64,000 nt of DNA from Agrobacterium tumefaciens. Lineage in GTDB: Bacteria > Pseudomonadota > Alphaproteobacteria > Rhizobiales > Rhizobiaceae. The first letter of the stretch is position 1; every line of letters begins with the position of its first letter. The stretch is taken from NCBI GenBank assembly GCA_025559845.1, contig CP048469.1, positions 992,001 through 1,056,000 on the forward strand, written 5' to 3'. Made by a program: the position numbers and the translations under genes. The notes beneath the pieces were generated by a model. The model made no database searches. It was not told the DNA's origin and saw only the letters and a list, made by a program, of their open reading frames with translations. This document shows positions 56,992 through 64,000 of the stretch, piece after piece.

Positions 56992-58473
56992 ATGACCGAA
57001 CTGACGAGCCTTACCATCGCTGAAGCCCGCGAGAAGCTGAAGGCGAAAGAGTTTTCCGCCCTTGAGCTGACGGACGCCTACCTGAAGGCCATTGATGCCG
57101 CCAACGGCGCGCTGAATGCCTATGTCGCGCTGACGCCGGAAAAGGCCCGCGAAATGGCAAAGGCGTCGGACGAGCGCATCGCAGCCGGCAAGTCCGGTGA
57201 CCTCGAAGGTATTCCGCTCGGCGTCAAGGACCTGTTTGCTACCCGCGACGTCCACACCCAGGCCTGCTCGCACATTCTCGATGGCTTCAAGCCGAAATAC
57301 GAATCCACCGTGACCCAGAACCTCTGGGATCAGGGCGCGGTCATGCTCGGCAAGCTCAACATGGACGAGTTCGCCATGGGCTCTTCCAACGAAAGCTCCT
57401 GGTATGGCCCGGCCATCAACCCGTGGCGCGCCAACGGCTCTGAGCAGAAGCTCGTGCCGGGCGGTTCTTCGGGTGGTTCGGCCGCTGCCGTTGCCGCGCA
57501 TCTGTGCGCCGGTGCGACCGCAACCGATACTGGCGGCTCGATCCGCCAGCCAGCCGCCTTCACCGGCACCGTCGGCATCAAGCCGACCTATGGCCGCTGC
57601 TCGCGCTTCGGCATCGTCGCTTACGCTTCCTCGCTCGATCAGGCCGGCCCGATCGCCCGCGACGTGCGTGACGCAGCGATCCTGCTGAAGTCGATGGCAA
57701 GCGTTGATTCCAAGGACACGACCTCCGTCAATCTGCCGGTTCCGGACTATGAAAAGGCTATCGGTCAGTCGCTCAAGGGTCTGAAGATCGGCATTCCCAA
57801 GGAATACCGCGTCGATGGCATGCCGGAAGAAATCGAAAAGCTCTGGGCGCAGGGCGTTCAGTGGCTGAAGGATGCCGGCGCTGAAGTCGTCGATATTTCC
57901 CTGCCGCACACCAAATACGCGCTGCCGGCCTATTACATCGTGGCACCGGCTGAAGCCTCGTCCAACCTTGCCCGTTACGACGGCGTTCGCTACGGCCTGC
58001 GCGTCGATGGCAAGGACATTGCCGATATGTATGAAAAGAGCCGCGCTGCCGGCTTCGGCAAGGAAGTTCAGCGCCGTATCATGGTTGGCACTTACGTGCT
58101 GTCGGCCGGTTATTACGATGCCTATTACCTCAAGGCGCAGAAGGTTCGCACCCTTATCAAGCGCGACTTCGAAGATGCGTTCCACGCTGGCGTCGATGCG
58201 ATTCTGGCACCGATCACGCCATCATCCGCATTTGCTGTCGGCGATGAGGAGCTCGCATCCGATCCGGTCAAGATGTACCTGCAGGACGTCTTCACCATCA
58301 CCGTCAACATGGCCGGCCTTCCGGGCCTGTCGGTCCCGGCCGGTCTCGACGGCAAGGGTCTGCCGCTTGGCCTGCAGTTGATCGGCAAGCCGTTCGAAGA
58401 AGAAACCCTGTTCAAGACGGCGCATGCCATCGAACAGGCCGCAGGCAAGTTCACGCCCGCCAAGTGGTGGTAA
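56992..58473 (+). CDS. gatA: Asp/Glu-tRNA amidotransferase subunit A
   Basis: A 493-aa amidase-signature enzyme that releases ammonia from glutamine. The Ser-cisSer-Lys triad is intact: K79 in GVKDLF, S159 in [12 protein letters not shown] and S183 in [10 protein letters not shown]. Length is normal. The ATG at 56992 is preferred over a TTG at 56983. A terminator follows, shared with the convergent yjhX. Confidence 0.95.
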   Translation: MTELTSLTIAEAREKLKAKEFSALELTDAYLKAIDAANGALNAYVALTPEKAREMAKASDERIAAGKSGDLEGIPLGVKDLFATRDVHTQACSHILDGFKPKYESTVTQNLWDQGAVMLGKLNMDEFAMGSSNESSWYGPAINPWRANGSEQKLVPGGSSGGSAAAVAAHLCAGATATDTGGSIRQPAAFTGTVGIKPTYGRCSRFGIVAYASSLDQAGPIARDVRDAAILLKSMASVDSKDTTSVNLPVPDYEKAIGQSLKGLKIGIPKEYRVDGMPEEIEKLWAQGVQWLKDAGAEVVDISLPHTKYALPAYYIVAPAEASSNLARYDGVRYGLRVDGKDIADMYEKSRAAGFGKEVQRRIMVGTYVLSAGYYDAYYLKAQKVRTLIKRDFEDAFHAGVDAILAPITPSSAFAVGDEELASDPVKMYLQDVFTITVNMAGLPGLSVPAGLDGKGLPLGLQLIGKPFEEETLFKTAHAIEQAAGKFTPAKWW

Positions 58474-58503
58474 GAAGTTTTACCAGACATCTGTTCTGAT
58501 GTG

Positions 58504-58546
58504 TTCGCCGGGCCGCAGTCGCTGCAGCCCGGCGATTTCTTTTTAT
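58504..58546. terminator. Terminator between gatA and yjhX
   Basis: The stem TCGCCGGGC / GCCCGGCGA has a loop of about 13 nt, followed by TTTCTTTTT on the plus strand. It ends gatCA; the yjhX stop codon lies in its T-tract. Confidence 0.7.
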
Positions 58547-58800
58547 CGGTTGTCCAGCTCGCCTCGAACGAGAACGAGCCCACGCGTGGTGATGCGATAA
58601 GGTCTGCCGCCTGAAGAGGCGATCGCCTTCTTGCGCTTCAGTTTGCGAAAGGTTTCGAGGTTGAGGCCACTGAAAATCCAGCCGTCGCGTGTGTAGAGCG
58701 AAAGCTTTTCGACTTTGCGATTGATGTCACGAACGAGTTCGATGCTGCCGCCTTGTGCGAGCAGGTGAAGGATGCGCTGTTCGGCGCGGGAAATGTCCAT
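58543..58800 (-). CDS. yjhX: YjhX-family (UPF0386) protein, toxin-like
   Basis: An 85-aa protein with the family pattern MDISRAEQRILHLLAQGG ... LFxTRDGW-like segment ... FRKLKRKKAIASSGGRPYRIT. It is basic and looks like a winged helix. E. coli YjhX is a predicted toxin paired with YjhQ, a GNAT-type antitoxin. Here a GNAT gene is divergent, 327 bp away. In alphaproteobacteria the family is often a lone chromosomal gene, so a toxin role is uncertain. The start at 58800 gives the family N-terminus. Confidence 0.82.
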   Translation of the reverse strand: MDISRAEQRILHLLAQGGSIELVRDINRKVEKLSLYTRDGWIFSGLNLETFRKLKRKKAIASSGGRPYRITTRGLVLVRGELDNR

Positions 58801-59127
58801 TTTCGGAAATCCGGTCGGCGTCTTTTGGACGCGTGAAAACAAATCCGGGTGCCACAGGCATCCGGCTCGGTTTCATTTTGGCCCGGCGCGCAAGAGACTT
58901 GCGGGCAGGGCCTTTACCGGGACTCCGATTGAGCGAACATAAAAGCTCCTTGTTTGCGCCTTCTGGTTAAACCGCAAGATGAACGCGGTCAAGTCTGGCA
59001 CAATTTCCATCCTGCGCTGCGTCTCTACTCTGTCGAAGGATCATTTCAGGCGATATTGCGTCTCAAGGTTGCGCTGGCCGAATCGTTCGGCCAATGCTTT
59101 ACTTCGGTGGACAATGGAGGGCGCGGA
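58801..59127. other. Divergent region between yjhX and a GNAT gene
   Basis: 327 bp without a gene. It has two hairpins: CCGGGTGCC / GGCATCCGG (58845-58865, one G-U pair) and TGGCCGAA-TCG-TTCGGCCA (59075-59093). The in-frame upstream reading of the GNAT gene covers part of it but lacks a ribosome site. Confidence 0.45.
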
Positions 59128-59637
59128 TTGATCGTCATTCGCAATGCGCGTGAGGAAGAGGCGGCAGTGCTGGCGGAAATCGGCCTGCGCGCCTGGCAGC
59201 AGGCAACTGCCGCTATCGGCATCACGACTGCGCTGTATGAAAACGCCAGCAGCGCTTTTGCCAATTTCACCGGTTCATCCTGGTTGAGCATCATCGTTGC
59301 CGAGACCGGCGGGGTCGTTGCAGGCTGGGCATCGCGTGAACGCTTTGACGATACGATCAGCGATTTCTGGATCGATCCCGATTTTCAGCGCCGCGGCATT
59401 GGCAGCCTGTTGCTGGGCGAGATTGAGAAACAGATCGCCGAGAAGGGGTTTGAAAGCGCACGGCTGGAGACTCATGCGCAGAATGAACCAGCCGTCGCTT
59501 TCTTCCGTCACCACGGTTACAGCATCAGCTGGTTTTCGGTGTCCTACGCGCCCAAACTTGATCGCGACGTACAATCGGTCGGCCTGCACAAGCAGTTCGT
59601 TGAGATCGCAAGCGGTACCTATGGGCCGGGCTTCTGA
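59128..59637 (+). CDS. GNAT family acetyltransferase
   Basis: A 169-aa acetyltransferase. The acetyl-CoA loop is QRRGIGSLL, followed by ETHAQNEPAVAFFRHHGY. I chose a TTG start at 59128 because GGAGGG (59116-59121) is placed 6 nt upstream and the GNAT fold begins right there (IVIRNAREEEAAVLAEI); the ATG at 58954 would add 58 residues with no family likeness. It is divergent from yjhX, which makes it a candidate partner. The substrate is unknown. Confidence 0.8.
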   Translation: MIVIRNAREEEAAVLAEIGLRAWQQATAAIGITTALYENASSAFANFTGSSWLSIIVAETGGVVAGWASRERFDDTISDFWIDPDFQRRGIGSLLLGEIEKQIAEKGFESARLETHAQNEPAVAFFRHHGYSISWFSVSYAPKLDRDVQSVGLHKQFVEIASGTYGPGF

Positions 59638-59653
59638 GGAGACGGCTCCAAGG

Positions 59654-60229
59654 TCATTTTGCCGGGGTGGTTATCTCATAGGTGCATTTGAAGGAACTGG
59701 CGGCGATACGGTAGGTGTCCTTCTCGTCTGAAGGAACCTGAACGATCGCATCTCCCGGCTTGGCAACCATCGTCTCACCCCATGGGGCGGTGAAGTTGAA
59801 AGCGCCGATCTTGTCGCTGACAATGAAATAGGTCATGTCACCGCCCAGTGGCTTGAATGTGCGGTAGCCTTTTTCGTCCGGTTGAGACAGGGGTTCGCCG
59901 TAACGCTGCGGAAATTTGGCGGCTTTGACGAGAATTTCCTCGTTACCGGTTTCCGGGCAGCGGTTGCGAACCACCCAGTCGCCATTTTCAGCCGGCTTTG
60001 AGCGCGTCTCCACACCTTCACCCTTGATCGTCGTAATGATGATTTCACCGGCAAGCGCAGGACGGGCATCGACTTCCCGTGTCTTGCGGGCAATTCCGGT
60101 CTCGTGGCGGGCTTTTGCCTCGCTGATCAGCGCGACCTGGTCCTTTACTGGCACGCCGTCGGCCGCAGCGCAAAAGGCGGGAAAAGCCGCTGCCAGAAGC
60201 AGGCCTCGAAACAGGGGAAGCGTTGTCAT
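59654..60229 (-). CDS. Secreted protein of unknown function
   Basis: A 191-aa protein. The signal peptide is residues 1-22 (cut after CAAA), so it is periplasmic. The mature part has no transmembrane helix; it carries KGEGVETRSKPAENGDWVVRNRCPETGNEEIL, a basic/acidic middle, and a final FKCTYEITTPAK. Two cysteines in the mature region could pair. I do not recognise a family. It converges with the GNAT gene and is divergent from gatB. Confidence 0.75.
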   Translation of the reverse strand: MTTLPLFRGLLLAAAFPAFCAAADGVPVKDQVALISEAKARHETGIARKTREVDARPALAGEIIITTIKGEGVETRSKPAENGDWVVRNRCPETGNEEILVKAAKFPQRYGEPLSQPDEKGYRTFKPLGGDMTYFIVSDKIGAFNFTAPWGETMVAKPGDAIVQVPSDEKDTYRIAASSFKCTYEITTPAK

Positions 60230-60413
60230 GTCAGTCCTCTTGGAACAGGCCGGATTTTGATATCGAGGGGTTTGGCGAAGTTTGAGGGAGGCTATTCAAT
60301 CCCTATCGTCATGGCAATAAGCCGTGCACCTTTATGCATGCCGTGAGAAGCCTTGCGTATGCGGCCTATTTGTTTTACCCCACGCACAGAAAAACGTATT
60401 CCGTGAGCTTCAG

Positions 60414-61916
60414 ATGACCCTTGTAGACGTGCGCACCCCAGACCCGAAACGCTTTATCCCCGGCGCCACCGGCGATTGGGAGATCGTCATCGGCATGGAG
60501 GTGCATGCGCAGGTTCTGTCCAATTCCAAGCTTTTCTCCGGCGCGTCCACGACCTTCGGCAATGCGCCGAACTCCAACGTGTCGCTGGTTGATGCGGCCA
60601 TGCCCGGCATGCTGCCCGTCATCAACGAGGAATGCGTCAGGCAGGCGGTTCGCACCGGTCTCGGTCTGAAGGCGCAGATCAACAACCGTTCGATCTTCGA
60701 CCGCAAGAACTACTTCTATCCGGATCTGCCGCAGGGCTACCAGATTTCGCAGTTCAAGGACCCGATCGTCGGTGAAGGCACCATCACCATTTCGCTCGGT
60801 CCAGACCGTCAGGGCAATTTCGAGGATATCGAAATCGGCATCGAGCGCCTGCATCTGGAGCAGGATGCCGGCAAGTCCATGCACGACCAGCACCCGACAA
60901 TGTCCTTCGTGGACCTGAACCGTTCGGGCGTTGCGCTGATGGAAATCGTGTCCAAGCCGGACATGCGGTCGTCGGATGAGGCGAAGGCCTATCTGACCAA
61001 GCTGCGCTCCATCGTCCGTTACCTCGGAACCTGCGACGGCAACATGGACGAAGGCTCAATGCGCGCCGACGTCAACGTTTCCGTGCGCAAGCCGGGCGGT
61101 GCATTCGGCACGCGTTGCGAAATCAAGAACGTCAACTCGATCCGTTTCGTCGGTCAGGCGATCGAATACGAAGCACGTCGCCAGATCGCCATTCTCGAAG
61201 ACGGCGGCGTCATCGACCAGGAAACCCGCCTGTTCGATCCGGGCAAGGGCGAAACGCGGTCGATGCGCTCCAAGGAAGACGCGCACGACTACCGTTATTT
61301 CCCAGATCCGGACCTGCTGCCGCTGGAATTCGACGATGCTTTCGTGGAAGCCCTGAAGGTCGACCTGCCCGAACTGCCTGACGACAAGAAGGCACGTTTC
61401 GTCGCCGATCTCGGTCTGTCGGTTTACGACGCATCGATCCTGGTCTCCGAAAAGGCGATTGCCGACTATTACGAGGCTGTTGCTGCCGGTCGCGATCCGA
61501 AGGCTGCTGCCAACTGGGTCATCAACGACCTTCTTGGCGCGCTCAACAAGTTCGGCAAGGACATCGAGACGACCCCGGTTTCGCCGGAACAGCTCGGTGG
61601 CATCATCGACCTCATCAAGGCCGAAACCATTTCCGGCAAGATCGCCAAGGACCTGTTCGAAATCGTCTGGAACGAAGGCGGCAACCCGGCGGAGATCGTT
61701 GAAAGCCGTGGCATGAAGCAGGTGACCGACACCGGCGCCATCGAAAAGGCTGTCGATGAGATCATTGCCGCCAACCCGGATCAGGTCGAGAAGGTCAAGG
61801 CGAAGCCGACGCTGGCCGGCTGGTTCGTCGGTCAGGTCATGAAGTCGACTGGCGGCAAGGCCAACCCGCAGGCCGTTCAGGCCCTGGTCAAGGCCAAGCT
61901 CGGCATTGAGGAATAA
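60414..61916 (+). CDS. gatB: Asp/Glu-tRNA amidotransferase subunit B
   Basis: A 500-aa subunit that binds the mischarged tRNA, activates the carboxylate with ATP and accepts ammonia from Gat[13 protein letters not shown], the zinc/ATP region [18 protein letters not shown] (as [11 protein letters not shown]), EQDAGKS and the C-terminal YqeY-like tail domain are present. The ATG at 60414 gives normal length. It is separated from gatCA by three genes, unlike organisms with one gatCAB operon. Confidence 0.95.
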   Translation: MTLVDVRTPDPKRFIPGATGDWEIVIGMEVHAQVLSNSKLFSGASTTFGNAPNSNVSLVDAAMPGMLPVINEECVRQAVRTGLGLKAQINNRSIFDRKNYFYPDLPQGYQISQFKDPIVGEGTITISLGPDRQGNFEDIEIGIERLHLEQDAGKSMHDQHPTMSFVDLNRSGVALMEIVSKPDMRSSDEAKAYLTKLRSIVRYLGTCDGNMDEGSMRADVNVSVRKPGGAFGTRCEIKNVNSIRFVGQAIEYEARRQIAILEDGGVIDQETRLFDPGKGETRSMRSKEDAHDYRYFPDPDLLPLEFDDAFVEALKVDLPELPDDKKARFVADLGLSVYDASILVSEKAIADYYEAVAAGRDPKAAANWVINDLLGALNKFGKDIETTPVSPEQLGGIIDLIKAETISGKIAKDLFEIVWNEGGNPAEIVESRGMKQVTDTGAIEKAVDEIIAANPDQVEKVKAKPTLAGWFVGQVMKSTGGKANPQAVQALVKAKLGIEE

Positions 61917-61928
61917 GCATCGCTGAGG

Positions 61929-61970
61929 CGGTGCCGGGCCGGGGCCGGAAACGGTACCCGGCCTTTTTCA
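61929..61970 (+). terminator. Probable terminator after gatB
   Basis: A GC-rich arm GCCGGG pairs with CCCGGC across a loop of about 18 nt and is followed by CTTTTTC. It separates gatB from the GNAT pair. Confidence 0.6.
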
Positions 61971-61989
61971 TTTGGAGCAAAGGAACACG

Positions 61990-62490
61990 ATGGTGTTTTT
62001 CATTCGGACAGCCAGCGAGCGCGATATCGAGCCGGTACGGGCGCTGCTCGACAAAACCTGGCACGCCACCTACGACGATATCTACGGCGCTGAAAACGTC
62101 GTGAAGATGATGGAAAGCTGGCATTCGCCACAGGCCATGAAGGACCGCGTTCACAAGAAGGGCGGCGAGTTTCTGGTGGCCGATGACGGCAAACGCATTG
62201 CCGGCATGGGTTATGCCGCCATGTCCAGCAAGATGACCAAGACGGCGCTGCTCTACCAGCTTTACGTCGCTCCTGAATTCCAGCGCCAGGGAATCGGGCG
62301 CGATCTGTTCGCCGAACTCGAAACCTGCTTCCCATCGGCCGAAATCATGCGCCTTGAAGTCGAGCCGAAGAACACGGCTGCAATCGCGTTTTACCAGGGC
62401 GTCGGTTTTGTCGAGGTGGACCGAATCGAACGCATGGCCGGTGTTGAGGGGCTTCCCGGCATCGTCATGGAAAAGAGCCTGCCGAAATGA
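61990..62490 (+). CDS. GNAT family acetyltransferase (first of a coupled pair)
   Basis: A 166-aa acetyltransferase of RimI-like type. The acetyl-CoA loop is QRQGIGRDL near residue 98, followed by LEVEPKNTAAIAFYQGVGF. ATG at 61990 has AAAGGA 5 nt upstream; a TTG at 61972 is an alternative. The stop overlaps the next GNAT gene as ATGA, so both are made together. Substrates are unknown. Confidence 0.85.
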   Translation: MVFFIRTASERDIEPVRALLDKTWHATYDDIYGAENVVKMMESWHSPQAMKDRVHKKGGEFLVADDGKRIAGMGYAAMSSKMTKTALLYQLYVAPEFQRQGIGRDLFAELETCFPSAEIMRLEVEPKNTAAIAFYQGVGFVEVDRIERMAGVEGLPGIVMEKSLPK

Positions 62491-62960
62491 GTGCTGCGCT
62501 CGATAATCTCGCAATCCGCCAGGCGCGGGAAGATGACATTCCCGCACTCGTGGCAATCTATGCGGCGGACGAGCTTGGCGGACACGGCGACACGTCCGAC
62601 GAATCCGCTCTGGCCGACTACGTGACGGCGTTCAGGGCGATAGAAGCATCGCCCAGTGAAACGCTCTACGTCGCCGAACTGGACGGCGAGGTCGTCGCAA
62701 CTTTCATGACCGCGATCCTGACCAAGATGGTCGGGCGAGGGGCCGTGTCGATGATGATCGAGGCCGTGCATACGCGCCCTGACCGGCGCGGGCGCGGCAT
62801 TGGCGCTGCGATGATCCGCCACTGCATCGAGGACGCGAAAAAGCGGGGTCTCAACGCGGTTCAGCTCACCTCGAATATGAAGCGTCTGGATGCACATCGC
62901 TTTTATGAGCGGCTCGGTTTTGAAAAGCGCCAGTTCGGCTTCAGAATGAAGCTGAAATAG
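62487..62960 (+). CDS. GNAT family acetyltransferase (second of a coupled pair)
   Basis: A 157-aa acetyltransferase. The loop is RRGRGIGAAMI, followed by LTSNMKRLDAHRFYERLGF, the aminoglycoside/PhnO-like GNAT ending. It overlaps the first GNAT gene by 4 bp. It differs clearly from its partner in sequence, so the pair is not a recent duplication. Confidence 0.87.
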   Translation: MSAALDNLAIRQAREDDIPALVAIYAADELGGHGDTSDESALADYVTAFRAIEASPSETLYVAELDGEVVATFMTAILTKMVGRGAVSMMIEAVHTRPDRRGRGIGAAMIRHCIEDAKKRGLNAVQLTSNMKRLDAHRFYERLGFEKRQFGFRMKLK

Positions 62961-63065
62961 TGTTTGCCAGACGGGAAATGCTGGACAATCCACGCACATG
63001 ACGGCATAAGCTTTTGGCGGTGCAGGCGTAAAAACCGCAGCACCTATAAGCCTGAGGAACGCATT

Positions 63066-63464
63066 ATGAAGACTCTCCTGACGCAAATCTTCACCTGGTG
63101 GAATGGCCAGACGATCGGAACACGGTTTCACACCTGGCGTTTCGGAAAGAAGGTAGGGCAGGACGAGTTGGGCAACACCTATTACGAAGGTGGCACCACC
63201 TCCTGGGGCATGCCGCGTCGTTGGGTGATCTACAACGGTTACGCAGAAGCTTCCGCCATTCCTCCGGGCTGGCACGGCTGGATGCACTACCGCACCGATA
63301 CCCCGCCAAGCCAGGAAAACTATGTTTCGCGTGAGTGGCAGAAGCCGCACCAGCCGAACCTGACTGGCTCTTCCCAGGCTTACCGCCCGCAGGGTTCGCT
63401 TGTCGTTGCGGGTGAACGTCCGCGCGTGACCGGCGACTACGACGCCTGGACCCCCGGCAACTGA
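63066..63464 (+). CDS. NADH:ubiquinone oxidoreductase subunit NDUFA12 family
   Basis: A 132-aa homologue of the mitochondrial complex I accessory subunit NDUFA12 (B17.2). The signature GTRFHTWRFGKKVGQDELGNTYYE, RRWVIYNG, IPPGWHGWMHY and the terminal YDAWTPG is clear. Such subunits occur in alphaproteobacteria, where they stabilise the peripheral arm of complex I. It is encoded 43 kb from the nuo operon. ATG at 63066; the frame upstream (from 62964) is not part of it. Confidence 0.92.
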   Translation: MKTLLTQIFTWWNGQTIGTRFHTWRFGKKVGQDELGNTYYEGGTTSWGMPRRWVIYNGYAEASAIPPGWHGWMHYRTDTPPSQENYVSREWQKPHQPNLTGSSQAYRPQGSLVVAGERPRVTGDYDAWTPGN

Positions 63465-63469
63465 TTTTT

Positions 63470-63510
63470 CGTTTCGGGCGGCATGCTTGTGGATGCCGCC
63501 TTTGAAACCT
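63470..63510 (+). terminator. Hairpin after NDUFA12 gene
   Basis: GGCGGCAT / ATGCCGCC pair around an 8-nt loop, flanked by a second pairing (GTTTC / GAAAC) and a TTT. A terminator is likely, although the T-tract is short. Confidence 0.5.
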
Positions 63511-63604
63511 CGTCCTCACCCGCTTTCGCCACATTCCGCCCTTAGAGCATTGGCGTGATCCGGTCGAAGAGACGACTCAGGAAGAATTTTTGGAGACAGG
63601 TCGT

Positions 63605-64000
63605 ATGAGCAAAAACACGCGGGTTCGTTCTTTGCGTGCGCTGGCAACATCGCTGCTGGCAATTGCATCTACGGCAGTTCTCGTGTCGCCCGCACCGGCG
63701 GCACGCCTGGAAAACAAGGTGGCGGTTTTCTCCGGCATCGACAAGATTACCGGCCGCATCACATCCTTCGACGTCTATATTGATGAAACCGTGCAGTTCG
63801 GCGCGCTGCAGGTCACACCGAAGGTCTGCTATTCCCGCGATCAGACGGAAGCCCAGAAGATCGATGCCTTCATCGAGGTCGACGAAATCACCCTCGATCG
63901 CAAGATCCGTCGCATCTTTACCGGCTGGATGTTTGCCGATAGCCCCGGCCTCAACGCTGTGGAACATCCGATCTATGACGTCTGGCTGACCGGTTGCAAG
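63605..64000 (+). CDS. DUF2155 family secreted protein, 5' part (cut by window end)
   Basis: The frame runs 132 codons to the window edge with no stop. The ATG at 63605 has GGAGACAGG upstream. A signal peptide (residues 1-33, Ala-rich, cut near APAA) is followed by RLENKVAVFSGIDKITGRI and KVCYSRDQTEAQKIDAFIEVDE, the pattern of DUF2155. It is a periplasmic protein of unknown role, commonly next to the NDUFA12-type gene in this group, as here. Confidence 0.85.
   Translation, partial: MSKNTRVRSLRALATSLLAIASTAVLVSPAPAARLENKVAVFSGIDKITGRITSFDVYIDETVQFGALQVTPKVCYSRDQTEAQKIDAFIEVDEITLDRKIRRIFTGWMFADSPGLNAVEHPIYDVWLTGCK

Noticed and set aside
1..64000. Mobile elements, CRISPR arrays, prophage or defence islands
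   Set aside because: No transposase, integrase, phage structural gene, direct-repeat array or restriction gene was seen; the window is a conserved core region.

Overview
The window reads as chromosome of an alphaproteobacterium of the Rhizobiaceae, most likely the Agrobacterium/Rhizobium group. The grounds are a complete 14-gene nuo operon followed by birA, RNase J, a DUF1467 protein, a short-form ProS, LolC/LolD and DnaE; adjacent divK and pleD; an NDUFA12-type complex I accessory subunit; GatCAB; and regulatory sites of alphaproteobacterial type (Pho box, direct-repeat LexA box, CtrA box). The species cannot be named from sequence alone. Base and codon use look even. I see no insertion sequence, prophage, CRISPR array or other mobile element.

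Layout. 1-4130: a secreted phytase-like protein preceded by a Pho box, a 46-residue membrane peptide, tRNA-Val, and two identical tRNA-Asp genes behind a clear promoter. 4514-20299: nuoA-N, with a GFA-family gene between nuoC and nuoD and a small secreted protein between nuoD and nuoE. 20326-31312: birA, rnj, DUF1467, a probable sRNA behind a perfect Pho box, proS, lolC, lolD, a 28-residue membrane peptide behind a perfect LexA box, and dnaE. 31323-34385 (minus): L,D-transpeptidase, DNA polymerase IV and DUF3572. 34517-36276: divK-pleD. 36978-48991 (minus): rpmG, MFS transporter, NUDIX, DUF983, rnr, topA, dprA, plsY, a catalytically degenerate pyrC and pyrB. 49288-58473: LysE family, aidB, GNAT, ornithine cyclodeaminase family, TetR, a two-gene membrane operon behind a CtrA box, ruvX, PhnA-like, UPF0173, gatC-gatA. 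58543-64000: yjhX, GNAT, a secreted protein, gatB, two coupled GNAT genes, NDUFA12, and the start of a DUF2155 protein cut by the window edge.

Most genes are housekeeping: respiration, tRNA charging and amidation, lipoprotein sorting, replication, RNA decay, envelope and pyrimidine synthesis. The parts that seem least described are regulatory and small. The best candidate for an undescribed system is the locus at 27549-27729: a TTGACA element, a perfect GAAC-N7-GAAC SOS box, a strong Shine-Dalgarno, a 28-codon single-span membrane peptide and a 12-bp hairpin. This has the architecture of an SOS-induced membrane peptide, formally like Caulobacter SidA, although homology is not shown. Next are the Pho-box/sRNA unit at 23443-23590 and the CtrA-box membrane-peptide operon at 54363-54886.
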